Positions 25,202 to 32,641 are shown, counted from the stretch's first letter. The stretch: DNA of 46,252 nucleotides from Candidatus Caldarchaeum sp. (GCA_025058435.1 JANXEM010000060.1:1-46252), one strand, 5' to 3'. The notes: a model not told the origin generated them from the sequence alone. Program-made: numbers and translations.

Positions 25202-25558
25202 TTGGCGGTCGAGCTGACCCCAAAGGAAAGGCCCGAGGCCTTTGAGCTCCTCCAAAACCTTAGAGCGTTAGCGAAGTCTCTTCGGAAATTTCTTGATACG
25301 GAAGACTTTGGCCATTTTGAAGAAGCTTTGCGAACCCATCAGACGATAAAGGCATCAAAGGTGTACGAACATCTTTCGGGCCATCTCGACCTCGACAACA
25401 ACATCAGCCAGCTCAAAATCATCTACGATTCAACCGGCGGCAAAATCGATGACATAGCCTTCGGAAGAATGCTCGACCAAGTCGTCTACACCATAGTGAG
25501 GGCGAACATCATGGCAACCGGCCTCGAGTTCAAACTCAAGAGGATGAGGAAAGGTTAG
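25202..25558 (+). CDS. Hypothetical protein beside nuoI
   Basis: A 118-residue protein of unknown function, predicted mostly helical and soluble, with Leu-rich N-terminal helix and the segment LDLDNNISQLKIIYDSTGGKIDD in the middle. The start is the TTG at 25202, or the one at 25196 that overlaps the nuoI stop. A longer frame upstream to 25007 would be entirely within nuoI and is rejected. It is coupled to nuoI, so a role in complex I assembly or in its insertion-containing peripheral arm is possible, but no family is recognised. It is convergent with nuoH, overlapping by 4 bases. Confidence 0.6.
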   Translation: MAVELTPKERPEAFELLQNLRALAKSLRKFLDTEDFGHFEEALRTHQTIKASKVYEHLSGHLDLDNNISQLKIIYDSTGGKIDDIAFGRMLDQVVYTIVRANIMATGLEFKLKRMRKG

Positions 25559-26586
25559 GCGAGCAGAGTCGGCAGGTATATTGTTAGGCTGACGATGAAG
25601 AGGTTTATGAAGCCGAGCGGTATGAGAAACCTCCATCCGAGGTCGAGTATCTTCCTCATCGTTATTCTTGTGTAAACTCCTCTGAAGAGAAACACGATGG
25701 TCAGTAGGACGAGGAATTTGATGAAAACCCACATCGGATGCAGGATGGTTTCGGGAATTCCGGGTATGGCGGGCCCGTGCCAGCCTCCCAGATAGAGGTT
25801 GACGGTCAAGAAAAGCAGGGCGTCGAGCTTAGTGTACATCGCGAGCTGGATGCCGAGGAATCCGACCCCGCCGTATTCTACAATCCATCCTTCGACGAGC
25901 TCCTGCTCTGCTGTGGGTAGGTCGAAGGGTATTCTTTCCGCTTCGCTTACGGCCGCGATGAAGAAGACGAGGAAGCCGATGAACTGGGTGATGATGAAGG
26001 GTAGGGCCGTCTGCGCGTTGACGATGTTGACGATGTCGAATGACCGGGCGGCGATGATGACGCCTGTCAAGGCGATGAACAACGGAATTTCGTAGGCGAA
26101 AATCTGGAAGGCGAACCTTATCATGCCTACGAAGCTGTATTTGCTTCCAGAAGCCCATCCCGCCAGTATGAGCGGAATCGGGCTGACCGCCAACAAGACG
26201 AAAACCAGAAGAACGCCGATGTCGCTCCTGAAGATCACCCAGTATTCGCTGAAGGGTATGAAAGCAAATAGCATGGCCGACAAAAACAAACCCGTAAGCG
26301 GCATGGTGACGAAAAGCTTTTTGCGGGCCCTCGCCGGAATGATGAACTCTTTGGACAGAAATTTGACGGCATCAGCTATTACCTGAAGCCATCCCCCGTA
26401 TTTCCCAACATGAAAAGGCCCTATCCGGAGCATCACCCTCGCCAAAAGTTTTCGCTCATACCACACCGAGAGGATGCCCAAAACGGCGACGAACGCGGCA
26501 CCGGGGAAGATGGCGGCTTTGACGAAGCTTTCGCTTGTCACGAATTTTATGATTTCAACGAGCGGCGGTGGAAGGGCGACGACCAT
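25555..26586 (-). CDS. nuoH: Complex I subunit H (membrane arm)
   Basis: A 343-residue membrane protein of about eight to nine helices that forms the quinone chamber floor. Diagnostic parts are VWYERKLLARVMLRIGPFHVGKYGGWLQVIADAVKFLSKE near the start, the ASGSKYSFVGMIRFAFQIFAYEIPLFIAL region with its conserved Glu, and SEAERIPFDLPTAEQELVEG. The ATG at 26586 is chosen because it lies 4 bases after the nuoA stop and is preceded by a purine-rich stretch; longer readings overlap nuoA by 56 bases. Last gene of the nuoA-nuoH unit. Confidence 0.92.
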   Translation of the reverse strand: MVVALPPPLVEIIKFVTSESFVKAAIFPGAAFVAVLGILSVWYERKLLARVMLRIGPFHVGKYGGWLQVIADAVKFLSKEFIIPARARKKLFVTMPLTGLFLSAMLFAFIPFSEYWVIFRSDIGVLLVFVLLAVSPIPLILAGWASGSKYSFVGMIRFAFQIFAYEIPLFIALTGVIIAARSFDIVNIVNAQTALPFIITQFIGFLVFFIAAVSEAERIPFDLPTAEQELVEGWIVEYGGVGFLGIQLAMYTKLDALLFLTVNLYLGGWHGPAIPGIPETILHPMWVFIKFLVLLTIVFLFRGVYTRITMRKILDLGWRFLIPLGFINLFIVSLTIYLPTLLA

Positions 26587-26590
26587 TTCT

Positions 26591-26947
26591 CTACAACCTC
26601 TGAGGCAAATCCTTGAGGGTGAAAGCCGCGTAAACCGATGAAGCACTCAACACAGCCAACAATAGAACGACGTTCAACGCCGACGCGGGGTTGTCGATGA
26701 CGGCCACCACCGAAAGGAAAACAGCTAACGCGATAACAGCATAAGCGACGTAAACTATCGCATACGGGAAATATTCCACCGGAAACGACGATTCAACCCA
26801 TTCAAACGGCACCTGACCGCTTTCGAAGGAAAGCCGTTTTCTCCGGCTTGTCTTCTTGGGTGCGAGAAGTTTGCTACCAAGCACGAGCAGAACAGGCAGT
26901 AGCGCGCTCAAAACTGTGTAGTAGATGAGTGCTTGGACGTCAGCCAT
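26591..26947 (-). CDS. nuoA: Complex I subunit A (membrane arm)
   Basis: A 118-residue protein with three helices. Family features are a first helix, then RLSFESGQVPFEWVESSFPVEYF, in which the usual YECG sequence reads FESG (Glu kept, the Cys replaced by Ser), followed by two more helices. The ATG at 26947 lies 27 bp from a TATA box, so the transcript is leaderless; a GTG at 26953 is the alternative. Together with nuoH it makes a two-gene operon. Confidence 0.88.
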   Translation of the reverse strand: MADVQALIYYTVLSALLPVLLVLGSKLLAPKKTSRRKRLSFESGQVPFEWVESSFPVEYFPYAIVYVAYAVIALAVFLSVVAVIDNPASALNVVLLLAVLSASSVYAAFTLKDLPQRL

Positions 26948-26968
26948 CAACACGTCAAACGTTGTCGA

Positions 26969-26978
26969 TTATTTAAAC
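26969..26978 (-). promoter_or_regulatory. TATA box for nuoA-nuoH
   Basis: Reads GTTTAAATAA on the minus strand; its centre is 27 bp from the nuoA ATG at 26947. Confidence 0.5.
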
Positions 26979-26986
26979 ATGCGTTG

Positions 26987-28435
26987 TCAAAACGATAGCC
27001 TTCCGTTGATGTATTCTTTCAGGTCGGTTATCCGGACTCGTTCCTGCTTCATCGAATCTCTGTCCCGCACGGTTACCGTCTGGTCTTCAAGCGTTTTGTA
27101 GTCGACTGTTACGCAGAACGGAGTTCCTATTTCGTCCTGTCTCCTATAACGGCGTCCGATGCTGCCGCTTTCGTCGTAAAAGGCGTCGAAATCAAGGGAA
27201 AGTTCTTCGTATATTTTTCGGGCCACGGCGGTTAATTCTTGTCTGTCGACGAGCGGGAAAACCGCGACGGTTATCGGCGCGAGAGAAGGATGAAGTTTCA
27301 AGACGGTTCTTTCGTTTTCGACTTTGTATCCCATTTCGAGAAGGGCGAGGACGCTCCGGTCAACGCCCATAGAAAGCTCAAACACATGCGGAATAAATCC
27401 CACGTCGTCCTCCACAATTTTCAAGTCGACACCGCTAACTTTTGCATGACCGCTCAAGTCGTAGTCGGTTCTGTTGTTGCAAGCCACCAGCTCAACCCAT
27501 CCCGTCGAAGTCAAAACCTCCAAATCCCAGGCCTCCGCCGCGTAGAAAGCTCTTTCATCGTCGCCAAGCTTCCTAAACCTTATCCTTTCAGCGGGAATTC
27601 CCAGCCGAAGATAAAAGTCCTGCATAAGCCAGAGGTAGTAGGCGACGAGCCAGCTCGAAACCAAGCCCGAAGCAACGGCTTCGTCGCTGGTAATCGGCTT
27701 GACTGTGTCGTCCATCCACATGTTCAACTTTTGGCCCTTGACGGCAGAGGCTTTGTTGAAATCGTTGGCCTTTTCTGGGTTGAAGAATACTTCGACCTCT
27801 GCCTGCGTGAATTCGCGGAGTCTTATCAACGACTGGCGCGGCGAAATTTCATTCCGGAAGCTTTTGCCCACCTGAGCAAGGGCCAGCGGGAGACGTCGTC
27901 TCGAAATTTTGTAGATTCGGAGAAAGTCGACGAAAATATTCTGACACGTTTCAGGCCTTAGATACGCTTCTTCACCAGCCGCCCCAACCAACACCTTGAA
28001 CATCATGTTAAAGAGCGAAACCTTATCAAACGTCCCCCCACAAACGGGGCATTTGAAGCCTCTGCTCGCGATTATCGAATCGATTTCTTCGGGCGGCGTC
28101 CTTTCGGGAACCTTGAGGCCCAGCTTTTCTTCGATGAGCCGGTCTATGCGAAAGACCGATTTGCATGATAGACAGCGTGTGACGGGGTCGGCGAAAGTCG
28201 ACAGATGGCCCGATGCGACAAATACAGGTTTGGGCAGAATCAAAGAGCCGTCGACGAGTATCATTTCGTCGCGCCGCACCAAAAGCCGGTGCCACGCATC
28301 GACAAACTTTCGTTTGAGGAGAGTGCCGAGATGTCCGTATTCCCAGAAACCAGCCGGAGCACCCGCGTAAATTTCAGCCGACGGAAAGAAAAACCCTCTT
28401 TCAAGACCAAGTTTGACTACGTCGTCTAAGCTCAT
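26987..28435 (-). CDS. glyS: Glycyl-tRNA synthetase
   Basis: A class II synthetase of about 482 residues, dimeric archaeal/eukaryotic type. Motif 1 lies in the first 60 residues (GFFFPSAEIYAGAPAGFWEYG); motif 2 is around FRNEISPRQSLIRLREFTQAEVEVFFNP; motif 3 is GVDRSVLAL; the C-terminal anticodon-binding domain follows. The zinc ligands CLSCKS and CPVCGGT lie at about 89-155. The ATG at 28435 is chosen because it lies 11 bases after the upstream RING-like gene's stop and begins MSLDDVVKLGLERGF. It is therefore likely co-transcribed with the membrane RING gene, an unexpected pairing. Confidence 0.95.
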   Translation of the reverse strand: MSLDDVVKLGLERGFFFPSAEIYAGAPAGFWEYGHLGTLLKRKFVDAWHRLLVRRDEMILVDGSLILPKPVFVASGHLSTFADPVTRCLSCKSVFRIDRLIEEKLGLKVPERTPPEEIDSIIASRGFKCPVCGGTFDKVSLFNMMFKVLVGAAGEEAYLRPETCQNIFVDFLRIYKISRRRLPLALAQVGKSFRNEISPRQSLIRLREFTQAEVEVFFNPEKANDFNKASAVKGQKLNMWMDDTVKPITSDEAVASGLVSSWLVAYYLWLMQDFYLRLGIPAERIRFRKLGDDERAFYAAEAWDLEVLTSTGWVELVACNNRTDYDLSGHAKVSGVDLKIVEDDVGFIPHVFELSMGVDRSVLALLEMGYKVENERTVLKLHPSLAPITVAVFPLVDRQELTAVARKIYEELSLDFDAFYDESGSIGRRYRRQDEIGTPFCVTVDYKTLEDQTVTVRDRDSMKQERVRITDLKEYINGRLSF

Positions 28436-28446
28436 GTCTTTCACCT

Positions 28447-29136
28447 TCAGACAGCCGCTCTTCCGCAGTTTGGACATGTTCCGTTAATGTTTACGTAAGT
28501 GTCGAGACAACCCGAATGAAAAACCACTCCACAAGACGTGCACCGCACCGCGTTTTCCGCCGTAACAGTCGTGTAACAAATTGGACAAACGATTCCTTCA
28601 TCGACCGCGTCCACGGCCTCGAACGAAGTCGTTTCAACTGGCTCCCCAGCCGTTTCCTGCTCGCCCATCCCGTAGTAACCCGGATAAGGAATATCCACCC
28701 TCTGCGGCCTCGTCACCAAAGCCAAAATTCCCAAAGCCACGATGACGACCGCGCTGAAAAAGGAAATAAAAAACCCGGGCTCAGGCTCGCCCACGACATT
28801 CAGGCTGGGGATCAAAACAAAGTTCAAGTAAACCGGGGAAAGAAGCCCGACAACTCCGCCGCCGATGGCCAAACTCGAAAGAATCAGCCGAACCACGGAA
28901 GGCTTCGACGAAAAAGAAGTCACCAAAAGAGCGATGCCTGCCAACACCCCTCCCACCGACGACAAAGCAAGGGTTTCGGGTAAGAGATATCCGCTTAACA
29001 CGGTTGCCGAAACCGTGTCAGCCCGCACCACATACCAAGGCATCAACAAAGTGAGGATGTGGATGCTTCCAACCAAAGCCATGATCGAACCTATCTGAAA
29101 AAACCTGACCAGCAGACGCCGCTCGGATACCGTCAT
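28447..29136 (-). CDS. Membrane-anchored RING-like zinc protein, candidate E3
   Basis: A 229-residue protein with four predicted transmembrane helices (about 17-37, 58-76, 84-104 and 121-141), a linker rich in Pro, Tyr and acidic residues, and a C-terminal zinc finger. The ligands Cys184, 187, 199, 202, His207, Cys210, 221 and 224 form Cx2C-x11-Cx2C-x4-H-x2-C-x10-Cx2C. This is exactly the spacing of the small RING protein in the ubiquitin-like operon 1.3 kb away. With four helices and both ends cytosolic, the finger would face the E2. The ATG at 29136 lies 30 bp from a TATA box; an ATG at 29145 is the alternative. It is probably co-transcribed with glyS. E3 function is inferred. Confidence 0.8.
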   Translation of the reverse strand: MTVSERRLLVRFFQIGSIMALVGSIHILTLLMPWYVVRADTVSATVLSGYLLPETLALSSVGGVLAGIALLVTSFSSKPSVVRLILSSLAIGGGVVGLLSPVYLNFVLIPSLNVVGEPEPGFFISFFSAVVIVALGILALVTRPQRVDIPYPGYYGMGEQETAGEPVETTSFEAVDAVDEGIVCPICYTTVTAENAVRCTSCGVVFHSGCLDTYVNINGTCPNCGRAAV

Positions 29137-29160
29137 CTCCGCCATTTCGTCAACGCCCCA

Positions 29161-29170
29161 CGATATAAAA
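29161..29170 (-). promoter_or_regulatory. TATA box for the membrane RING gene
   Basis: Contains TTTTATATCG on the minus strand, centred about 30 bp from the ATG at 29136. Confidence 0.5.
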
Positions 29171-29223
29171 ACATGTTTTTCTACGAAAACCTCATCGGCT
29201 TCGACTGTTTTCCAACGATAGAG

Positions 29224-29231
29224 TTTATTAT
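29224..29231 (+). promoter_or_regulatory. TATA box for the coiled-coil gene
   Basis: TTTATTAT, about 27 bp before the ATG at 29254. Confidence 0.45.
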
Positions 29232-29253
29232 CATGTTTAAGGCCTGCATACCC

Positions 29254-30087
29254 ATGGGCCTGCTTCCGCGGAAGACGGACAGCTTGGCTGACCTACGTAA
29301 AGAAGTCGCCGCGATACGGATTCAGCTCATCGAAAAGATGGAGGAAAGGATAAGCCTTTTGGAGGAGGCTTTGGCCAAGCTTAAGGAAGATGTGAGGCTC
29401 ATCCTCGAACAGCTTTCCGCCCCCCAGAAAACCTTAACTTCCGTTCAGTCGATCCTTGAAAAATCATACGTTCTCGACCAGACCGTCGAATCGCTGAAGG
29501 CGGTTTCTGAGGAGGTGAAAACCATACGGGAAAGCCTGCAAGAAACCAGCGACCTCCTGTCAGCCCAAAGAACAGAGATACTGAAGGACTATCAGAGGCT
29601 TAAAGTCGAAAAGGAAAGTTTGGCAAAGTTGCGGGAAGAAGTCGTGAAATGGCGGGCTGAGCTCGAGCAGAAGGAAAGACAGATTGCTGAGGCTCAGGAG
29701 ACCTTGAAAAACCTGATGCGGAAGAGAGAAGTTTTGGAGGAAGAGGTTCGAATATTGAACGACCGTTATCTCTCTACTTTCGAGGAGGCGAATAAGAAGC
29801 TGGAAAATTTCGGCAGGGAGATGGATAAGATGTTCAAGCTCCGCGAAATCCGGATGGAGAGGATGGTGAGGAGGGAGAAAGAGCTTGAGGAAAGGCTTGC
29901 GTTTCTCGAAAACAGCAAAGCAGAGGCGGAGAAGCTCATCGAAACAGCGAACTCCGTCAGGGAGGAAATTAGGAAACTTGAAGCCTACAAAGAATCTTTG
30001 TCACGGGAGATAGCGGATATGGAAAAACGTAGAGCTGAACTCAACGAGTTGATTACGGAAATGCGGAGAGCGTTCCTGACATCATAG
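29254..30087 (+). CDS. Long coiled-coil protein
   Basis: A 277-residue protein that is almost entirely heptad-repeat coiled coil, rich in Glu, Lys, Leu and Arg, with a slightly hydrophobic start (MGLLPRK). No other domain is visible. The ATG at 29254 is set by the TATA box; the frame is open to 29059, but that part overlaps the divergent RING gene. It lies between the membrane RING gene and the ubiquitin-like operon, and its 3' end overlaps the small coiled-coil gene at the end of that operon by 6 bases. A scaffolding or cytoskeletal role is possible; similarity to SMC-like tails or to other coiled coils would be generic. Confidence 0.7.
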   Translation: MGLLPRKTDSLADLRKEVAAIRIQLIEKMEERISLLEEALAKLKEDVRLILEQLSAPQKTLTSVQSILEKSYVLDQTVESLKAVSEEVKTIRESLQETSDLLSAQRTEILKDYQRLKVEKESLAKLREEVVKWRAELEQKERQIAEAQETLKNLMRKREVLEEEVRILNDRYLSTFEEANKKLENFGREMDKMFKLREIRMERMVRREKELEERLAFLENSKAEAEKLIETANSVREEIRKLEAYKESLSREIADMEKRRAELNELITEMRRAFLTS

Positions 30088-30393
30088 CTTCAAGGCCTTT
30101 TTAATCTGGGCGACCGAAGCGGAAAGCTCGCCCAAAGCGTTTAGTATCTCTCTTACATCATCTGAAAGGACAACCAGCTGGTCTTCGATATATTTGAGCC
30201 TGCGTTCCAGATTTTCAGGTGTTTCGCCCCCTTGTTGGAAAGCTTTGATTTTGCTGTTGATGTTTTCAAATTCGTTGATGATTTCGGCCAGTAGTTCGGC
30301 GAGCTGTTTGACTCCTTCGAACCTTGCGACGGGGCCTTTCGGAGTTTCGAGGTAGTCGAGCTCGATGATTTTTTCGTTGTTTCCTTCGCTCAT
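30082..30393 (-). CDS. Small coiled-coil protein at the end of the ubiquitin-like operon
   Basis: A 103-residue acidic protein. A short N-terminal segment (SEGNNEKIIELDYLETPKG) that may be a beta hairpin is followed by two coiled-coil stretches (about 29-55 and 60-100). The ATG at 30393 lies one base after the stop of the small RING gene, so it is the last cistron of the modifier-E2-E1-RING operon. It has no recognised family. By position it may be an adaptor, an inhibitor or a substrate of the pathway. A TTG at 30405 overlapping the RING gene is an alternative start. Confidence 0.65.
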   Translation of the reverse strand: MSEGNNEKIIELDYLETPKGPVARFEGVKQLAELLAEIINEFENINSKIKAFQQGGETPENLERRLKYIEDQLVVLSDDVREILNALGELSASVAQIKKALKL

Positions 30394-30394
30394 G

Positions 30395-30622
30395 TCAGGC
30401 CTCAACCAAATGTCTTCGGCAAAGCGGACACGTCTGCTTCACTACCAGCCAGTCGTCGAAACATGACATGTGACCGACGGCGCCGCAGTGTGGACATGAA
30501 TAGGTTTTTTCGTTGACTATTTCGAGTCCGCAGATGACGCATGAATCAGGTTTTGGTTTGGGCTTTTCTTCCTCAAAAGGGTTCCAGAACCCAGCGTTAA
30601 CGGTTTTAATGACCAGTTTCAA
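30395..30622 (-). CDS. srfp: Small RING finger protein (E3-like)
   Basis: A 75-residue protein with one RING-type zinc finger. Ligands are Cys28, Cys31, Cys43, Cys46, His51, Cys54, Cys65 and Cys68, in the order CVIC, CPHC, HMSC, CPLC. The Pro after the seventh Cys and the hydrophobic residue within the first pair are the positions that contact E2 enzymes in eukaryotic RING ligases. In Ca. Caldiarchaeum the matching protein (srfp) assists ubiquitin-like conjugation. The TTG start overlaps the end of the E1 gene by 17 bases. A Lys/Pro-rich linker precedes the finger. Confidence 0.88.
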   Translation of the reverse strand: MKLVIKTVNAGFWNPFEEEKPKPKPDSCVICGLEIVNEKTYSCPHCGAVGHMSCFDDWLVVKQTCPLCRRHLVEA

Positions 30623-31805
30623 CTATCTTCACCTTCACCATAACCGGCATGGCCCTTCTGCTCGAATGGATATAAAGTATGTCTCCATCTTTCAGCCCAG
30701 AAGTCTTTACATCCGCGTTTTCGTCTAGCAATCTCGCGCCGTGTTGTATTTTCGTGTCGGGAAACATAAACATGTCGGAAACCCGCTCCCTGATGTCGGC
30801 AATCGTCTCTTCCTTTGACACGGATAGCTCGACCGGCGATTCCGCCCCTTCACCACAGACGTGGCACGACGGATTTCGGTGCAGCCTAACATGAGACAGC
30901 TTCGCCTTCAAGCCGTCGAACATCATCAGACCGCTAACCGGCTTCCCCATGGAGCCGCCGTGAAGAATTCGTATCACCTCAAAGACACCGACTGCCGAAA
31001 CGGCCGCCGACACAGTCTGCAAAGCTGGCATCTTGGGGTTCAGCAAATCTCTCACGCGGAAGACAACATCCCGCAACGAAGAATCCATGGTGTCGATGAC
31101 CGTTTGCGGAGCGAATTTTATGTCATAAGTTGTTTTGACGTTATGTCGGAAAAGGGCTTCAGCTTCTTCGAATGTTATCTCAAGCCCTTTTTCACGTAGT
31201 TCCGTGACGAGGTCCGAAGGTGTTCTCCTTCGCAGGGAGCATTCCGAAGCTTGGACGTCGGCGGGTATGAGGGCTTCGGCGTGACATTCCAAACAACTTG
31301 TTTCGCCGGCGACGACGACCTGCACGTTTCCGTAAAAACCGTCGGTAGCCACGTCGACAAGCGGCTTTTTCGTCAACACAGCCATCGAATTAAGCCACCT
31401 TCTCGTAGGCCAGTTGTCGACAGCACTTACTATTACGTCAACCTCCGCGAACGCTTCTTCGGGGAGTTTCCTTACATCGGTTTGGATTCCGCGAACTTTA
31501 ACAAGCGGGTTCATTTCGGCTATCTTCTTTTCGGCCACGAGGGCCTTCGGATGTGAAATGTCGTCGTCGCTGTAGAGCATTTGGCGGCTTAGGTTGGATA
31601 GCTCGACTACGTCGTTGTCAACCAATAGAAGCTCTCCGACACCCATCAACGCTAAATTTTTCGCCACTTCACAGCCCAAGGCACCGATGCCGGCGACCAG
31701 CACCTTCGCAACAGAAAGCTTTTGCTGATTCCATCCCTCCAGCCTCATCTGTCGGTCATAACGGGTCATCAACTCCGCCTTGTCCAAATCTACAAACCTT
31801 TCCAA
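30606..31805 (-). CDS. E1-like activating enzyme with ubiquitin-fold domain
   Basis: A 399-residue E1 that adenylates the modifier and takes it on as a thioester. Adenylation domain: GIGALGCEVAKN at 39-50, the DNDVVELSNLSRQ segment at 63-75 with Asp and Arg finger, SAVDNWPTRR at 127-136. Zinc is held by Cys171/Cys174 and Cys314/Cys317. Cys189 in ASECSLRRR aligns with the catalytic Cys of NEDD8 E1 (UBA3). Residues 323-381 form a ubiquitin-like fold, comparable to the ubiquitin-fold domain by which eukaryotic E1s recruit E2. One chain, presumably a homodimer. The TTG start overlaps the E2 gene by 16 bases. Confidence 0.9.
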   Translation of the reverse strand: MERFVDLDKAELMTRYDRQMRLEGWNQQKLSVAKVLVAGIGALGCEVAKNLALMGVGELLLVDNDVVELSNLSRQMLYSDDDISHPKALVAEKKIAEMNPLVKVRGIQTDVRKLPEEAFAEVDVIVSAVDNWPTRRWLNSMAVLTKKPLVDVATDGFYGNVQVVVAGETSCLECHAEALIPADVQASECSLRRRTPSDLVTELREKGLEITFEEAEALFRHNVKTTYDIKFAPQTVIDTMDSSLRDVVFRVRDLLNPKMPALQTVSAAVSAVGVFEVIRILHGGSMGKPVSGLMMFDGLKAKLSHVRLHRNPSCHVCGEGAESPVELSVSKEETIADIRERVSDMFMFPDTKIQHGARLLDENADVKTSGLKDGDILYIHSSRRAMPVMVKVKIVETGH

Positions 31806-32302
31806 CGGCCTCTTCTAAAAGCTTGCTCCGGATGAGCATATTCCTCGACAAACTGCCTAACCCGAGCCATGAACAAATCCCGCCTGTTCTTGTATTCGAA
31901 GGCCGCGACTGGGTTTAACGGGTCTTCAGGATTTGGATTGGTCAAAAGATTTCGCAAAGACTCTATCACAGCCACGACCCGAAGAGTCGGCGACCAGTGG
32001 TCTTTGAAAATCGATTCACATACTCGCGCTGGCACGCTGTCCGAAAAGTTGGGATGCCAGATTCTTGTATACCATATCACGTCCGGCGGATAGAAGGGGT
32101 ACGAGCGGGGAAGAATGATTTCGACCCGGAAATATCCTCCTTCGTAATCGCCCGAGCCGATGATTACTCCTTCATAATGTGTCAGCTCGTTTTCGACGGG
32201 TGTGAACGTGGGTTCGTTTTCCTGTAGGAGTGAATATTCAAGGGCGAGCCTCCTGTGCCATGCGTTTTCAGGAAGTTCGACAGATTGGCTTTCCAACCCC
32301 AC
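31790..32302 (-). CDS. E2-like ubiquitin-conjugating enzyme
   Basis: A 170-residue UBC-fold enzyme. It has the SYPFYPPDVIW strand at 67-77, the HPN motif at 83-85 and the catalytic Cys95 in RVCESIFKDHWSPTLRVV, where the tryptophan and the following SPTL correspond to the conserved post-Cys region of eukaryotic E2s. The C-terminal helices begin NPNPEDPLN at about 122-130. The loop between HPN and the Cys is a few residues longer than in canonical E2s. The GTG at 32302 lies inside the codons for the modifier's diglycine tail, giving a 35-base overlap; TTG 32296 is the alternative. Confidence 0.92.
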   Translation of the reverse strand: MGLESQSVELPENAWHRRLALEYSLLQENEPTFTPVENELTHYEGVIIGSGDYEGGYFRVEIILPRSYPFYPPDVIWYTRIWHPNFSDSVPARVCESIFKDHWSPTLRVVAVIESLRNLLTNPNPEDPLNPVAAFEYKNRRDLFMARVRQFVEEYAHPEQAFRRGRWKGL

Positions 32303-32531
32303 CCACCGTCCTCGTAATTAGAACAAATTTGTCGCCGTCTTCGACGCCTATGCTCTGCAGAGTTTCGGTGTCTTTCAAAGCTCTTCCCTTGTAGGTGAGC
32401 CTTGTCGTGTCGGGTGGAAGTTTTTTCATCGCGCATACTTTTGTCCTGACCGCGCCGACGGTGGCGTTGGGTGAAACTTCGAGTTCGAGGGGTGAACCTC
32501 CGCCAACTGCTGGGACAATCTTAATTTTCAT
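32268..32531 (-). CDS. Ubiquitin-like modifier, precursor form
   Basis: An 87-residue beta-grasp protein. Recognisable features are KIKIVPAVGGG at the N-terminus, the helix region TVGAVRTKVCAMKKLPPD, RLTYKGRALKDTETLQSIGVEDGD (ubiquitin-like IFxGKxLxDxxTL pattern) and a C-terminal VLITRTVGG. The diglycine at 77-78 is followed by nine more residues, so the modifier is a precursor that must be trimmed; in Ca. Caldiarchaeum the Rpn11-like protease does this. The ATG at 32531 lies 28 bp from a TATA box; an upstream in-frame codon at 32552 falls between the TATA box and the expected transcript start and is rejected. First gene of the operon. Confidence 0.93.
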   Translation of the reverse strand: MKIKIVPAVGGGSPLELEVSPNATVGAVRTKVCAMKKLPPDTTRLTYKGRALKDTETLQSIGVEDGDKFVLITRTVGGVGKPICRTS

Positions 32532-32555
32532 TCTGCTGTTTTTCTCACCCATGCG

Positions 32556-32563
32556 TATATAAG
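32556..32563 (-). promoter_or_regulatory. TATA box of the ubiquitin-like operon
   Basis: Reads CTTATATA on the minus strand, about 28 bp from the modifier ATG. Two CGAAAC repeats (32585-32590 and 32594-32599), 9 bp apart, lie further upstream and could be a regulator site. Confidence 0.6.
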
Positions 32564-32641
32564 TTTTAGCCCCGAGTAAAACATCGAAACGCCCGAAACA
32601 CGACGTCGATAATATTCAAAATACGTTTTTCCAACGTCATT

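Noticed and set aside
29059..29253. Upstream extension of the coiled-coil gene
   Set aside because: It lies opposite the start of the membrane RING gene, and a TATA box fits the ATG at 29254.
30606..31805. E1 gene as a MoeB/ThiF-type sulfur carrier enzyme
   Set aside because: The Cys189 alignment with UBA3, the C-terminal ubiquitin-like domain and the operon with E2, RING and JAMM genes favour an E1.
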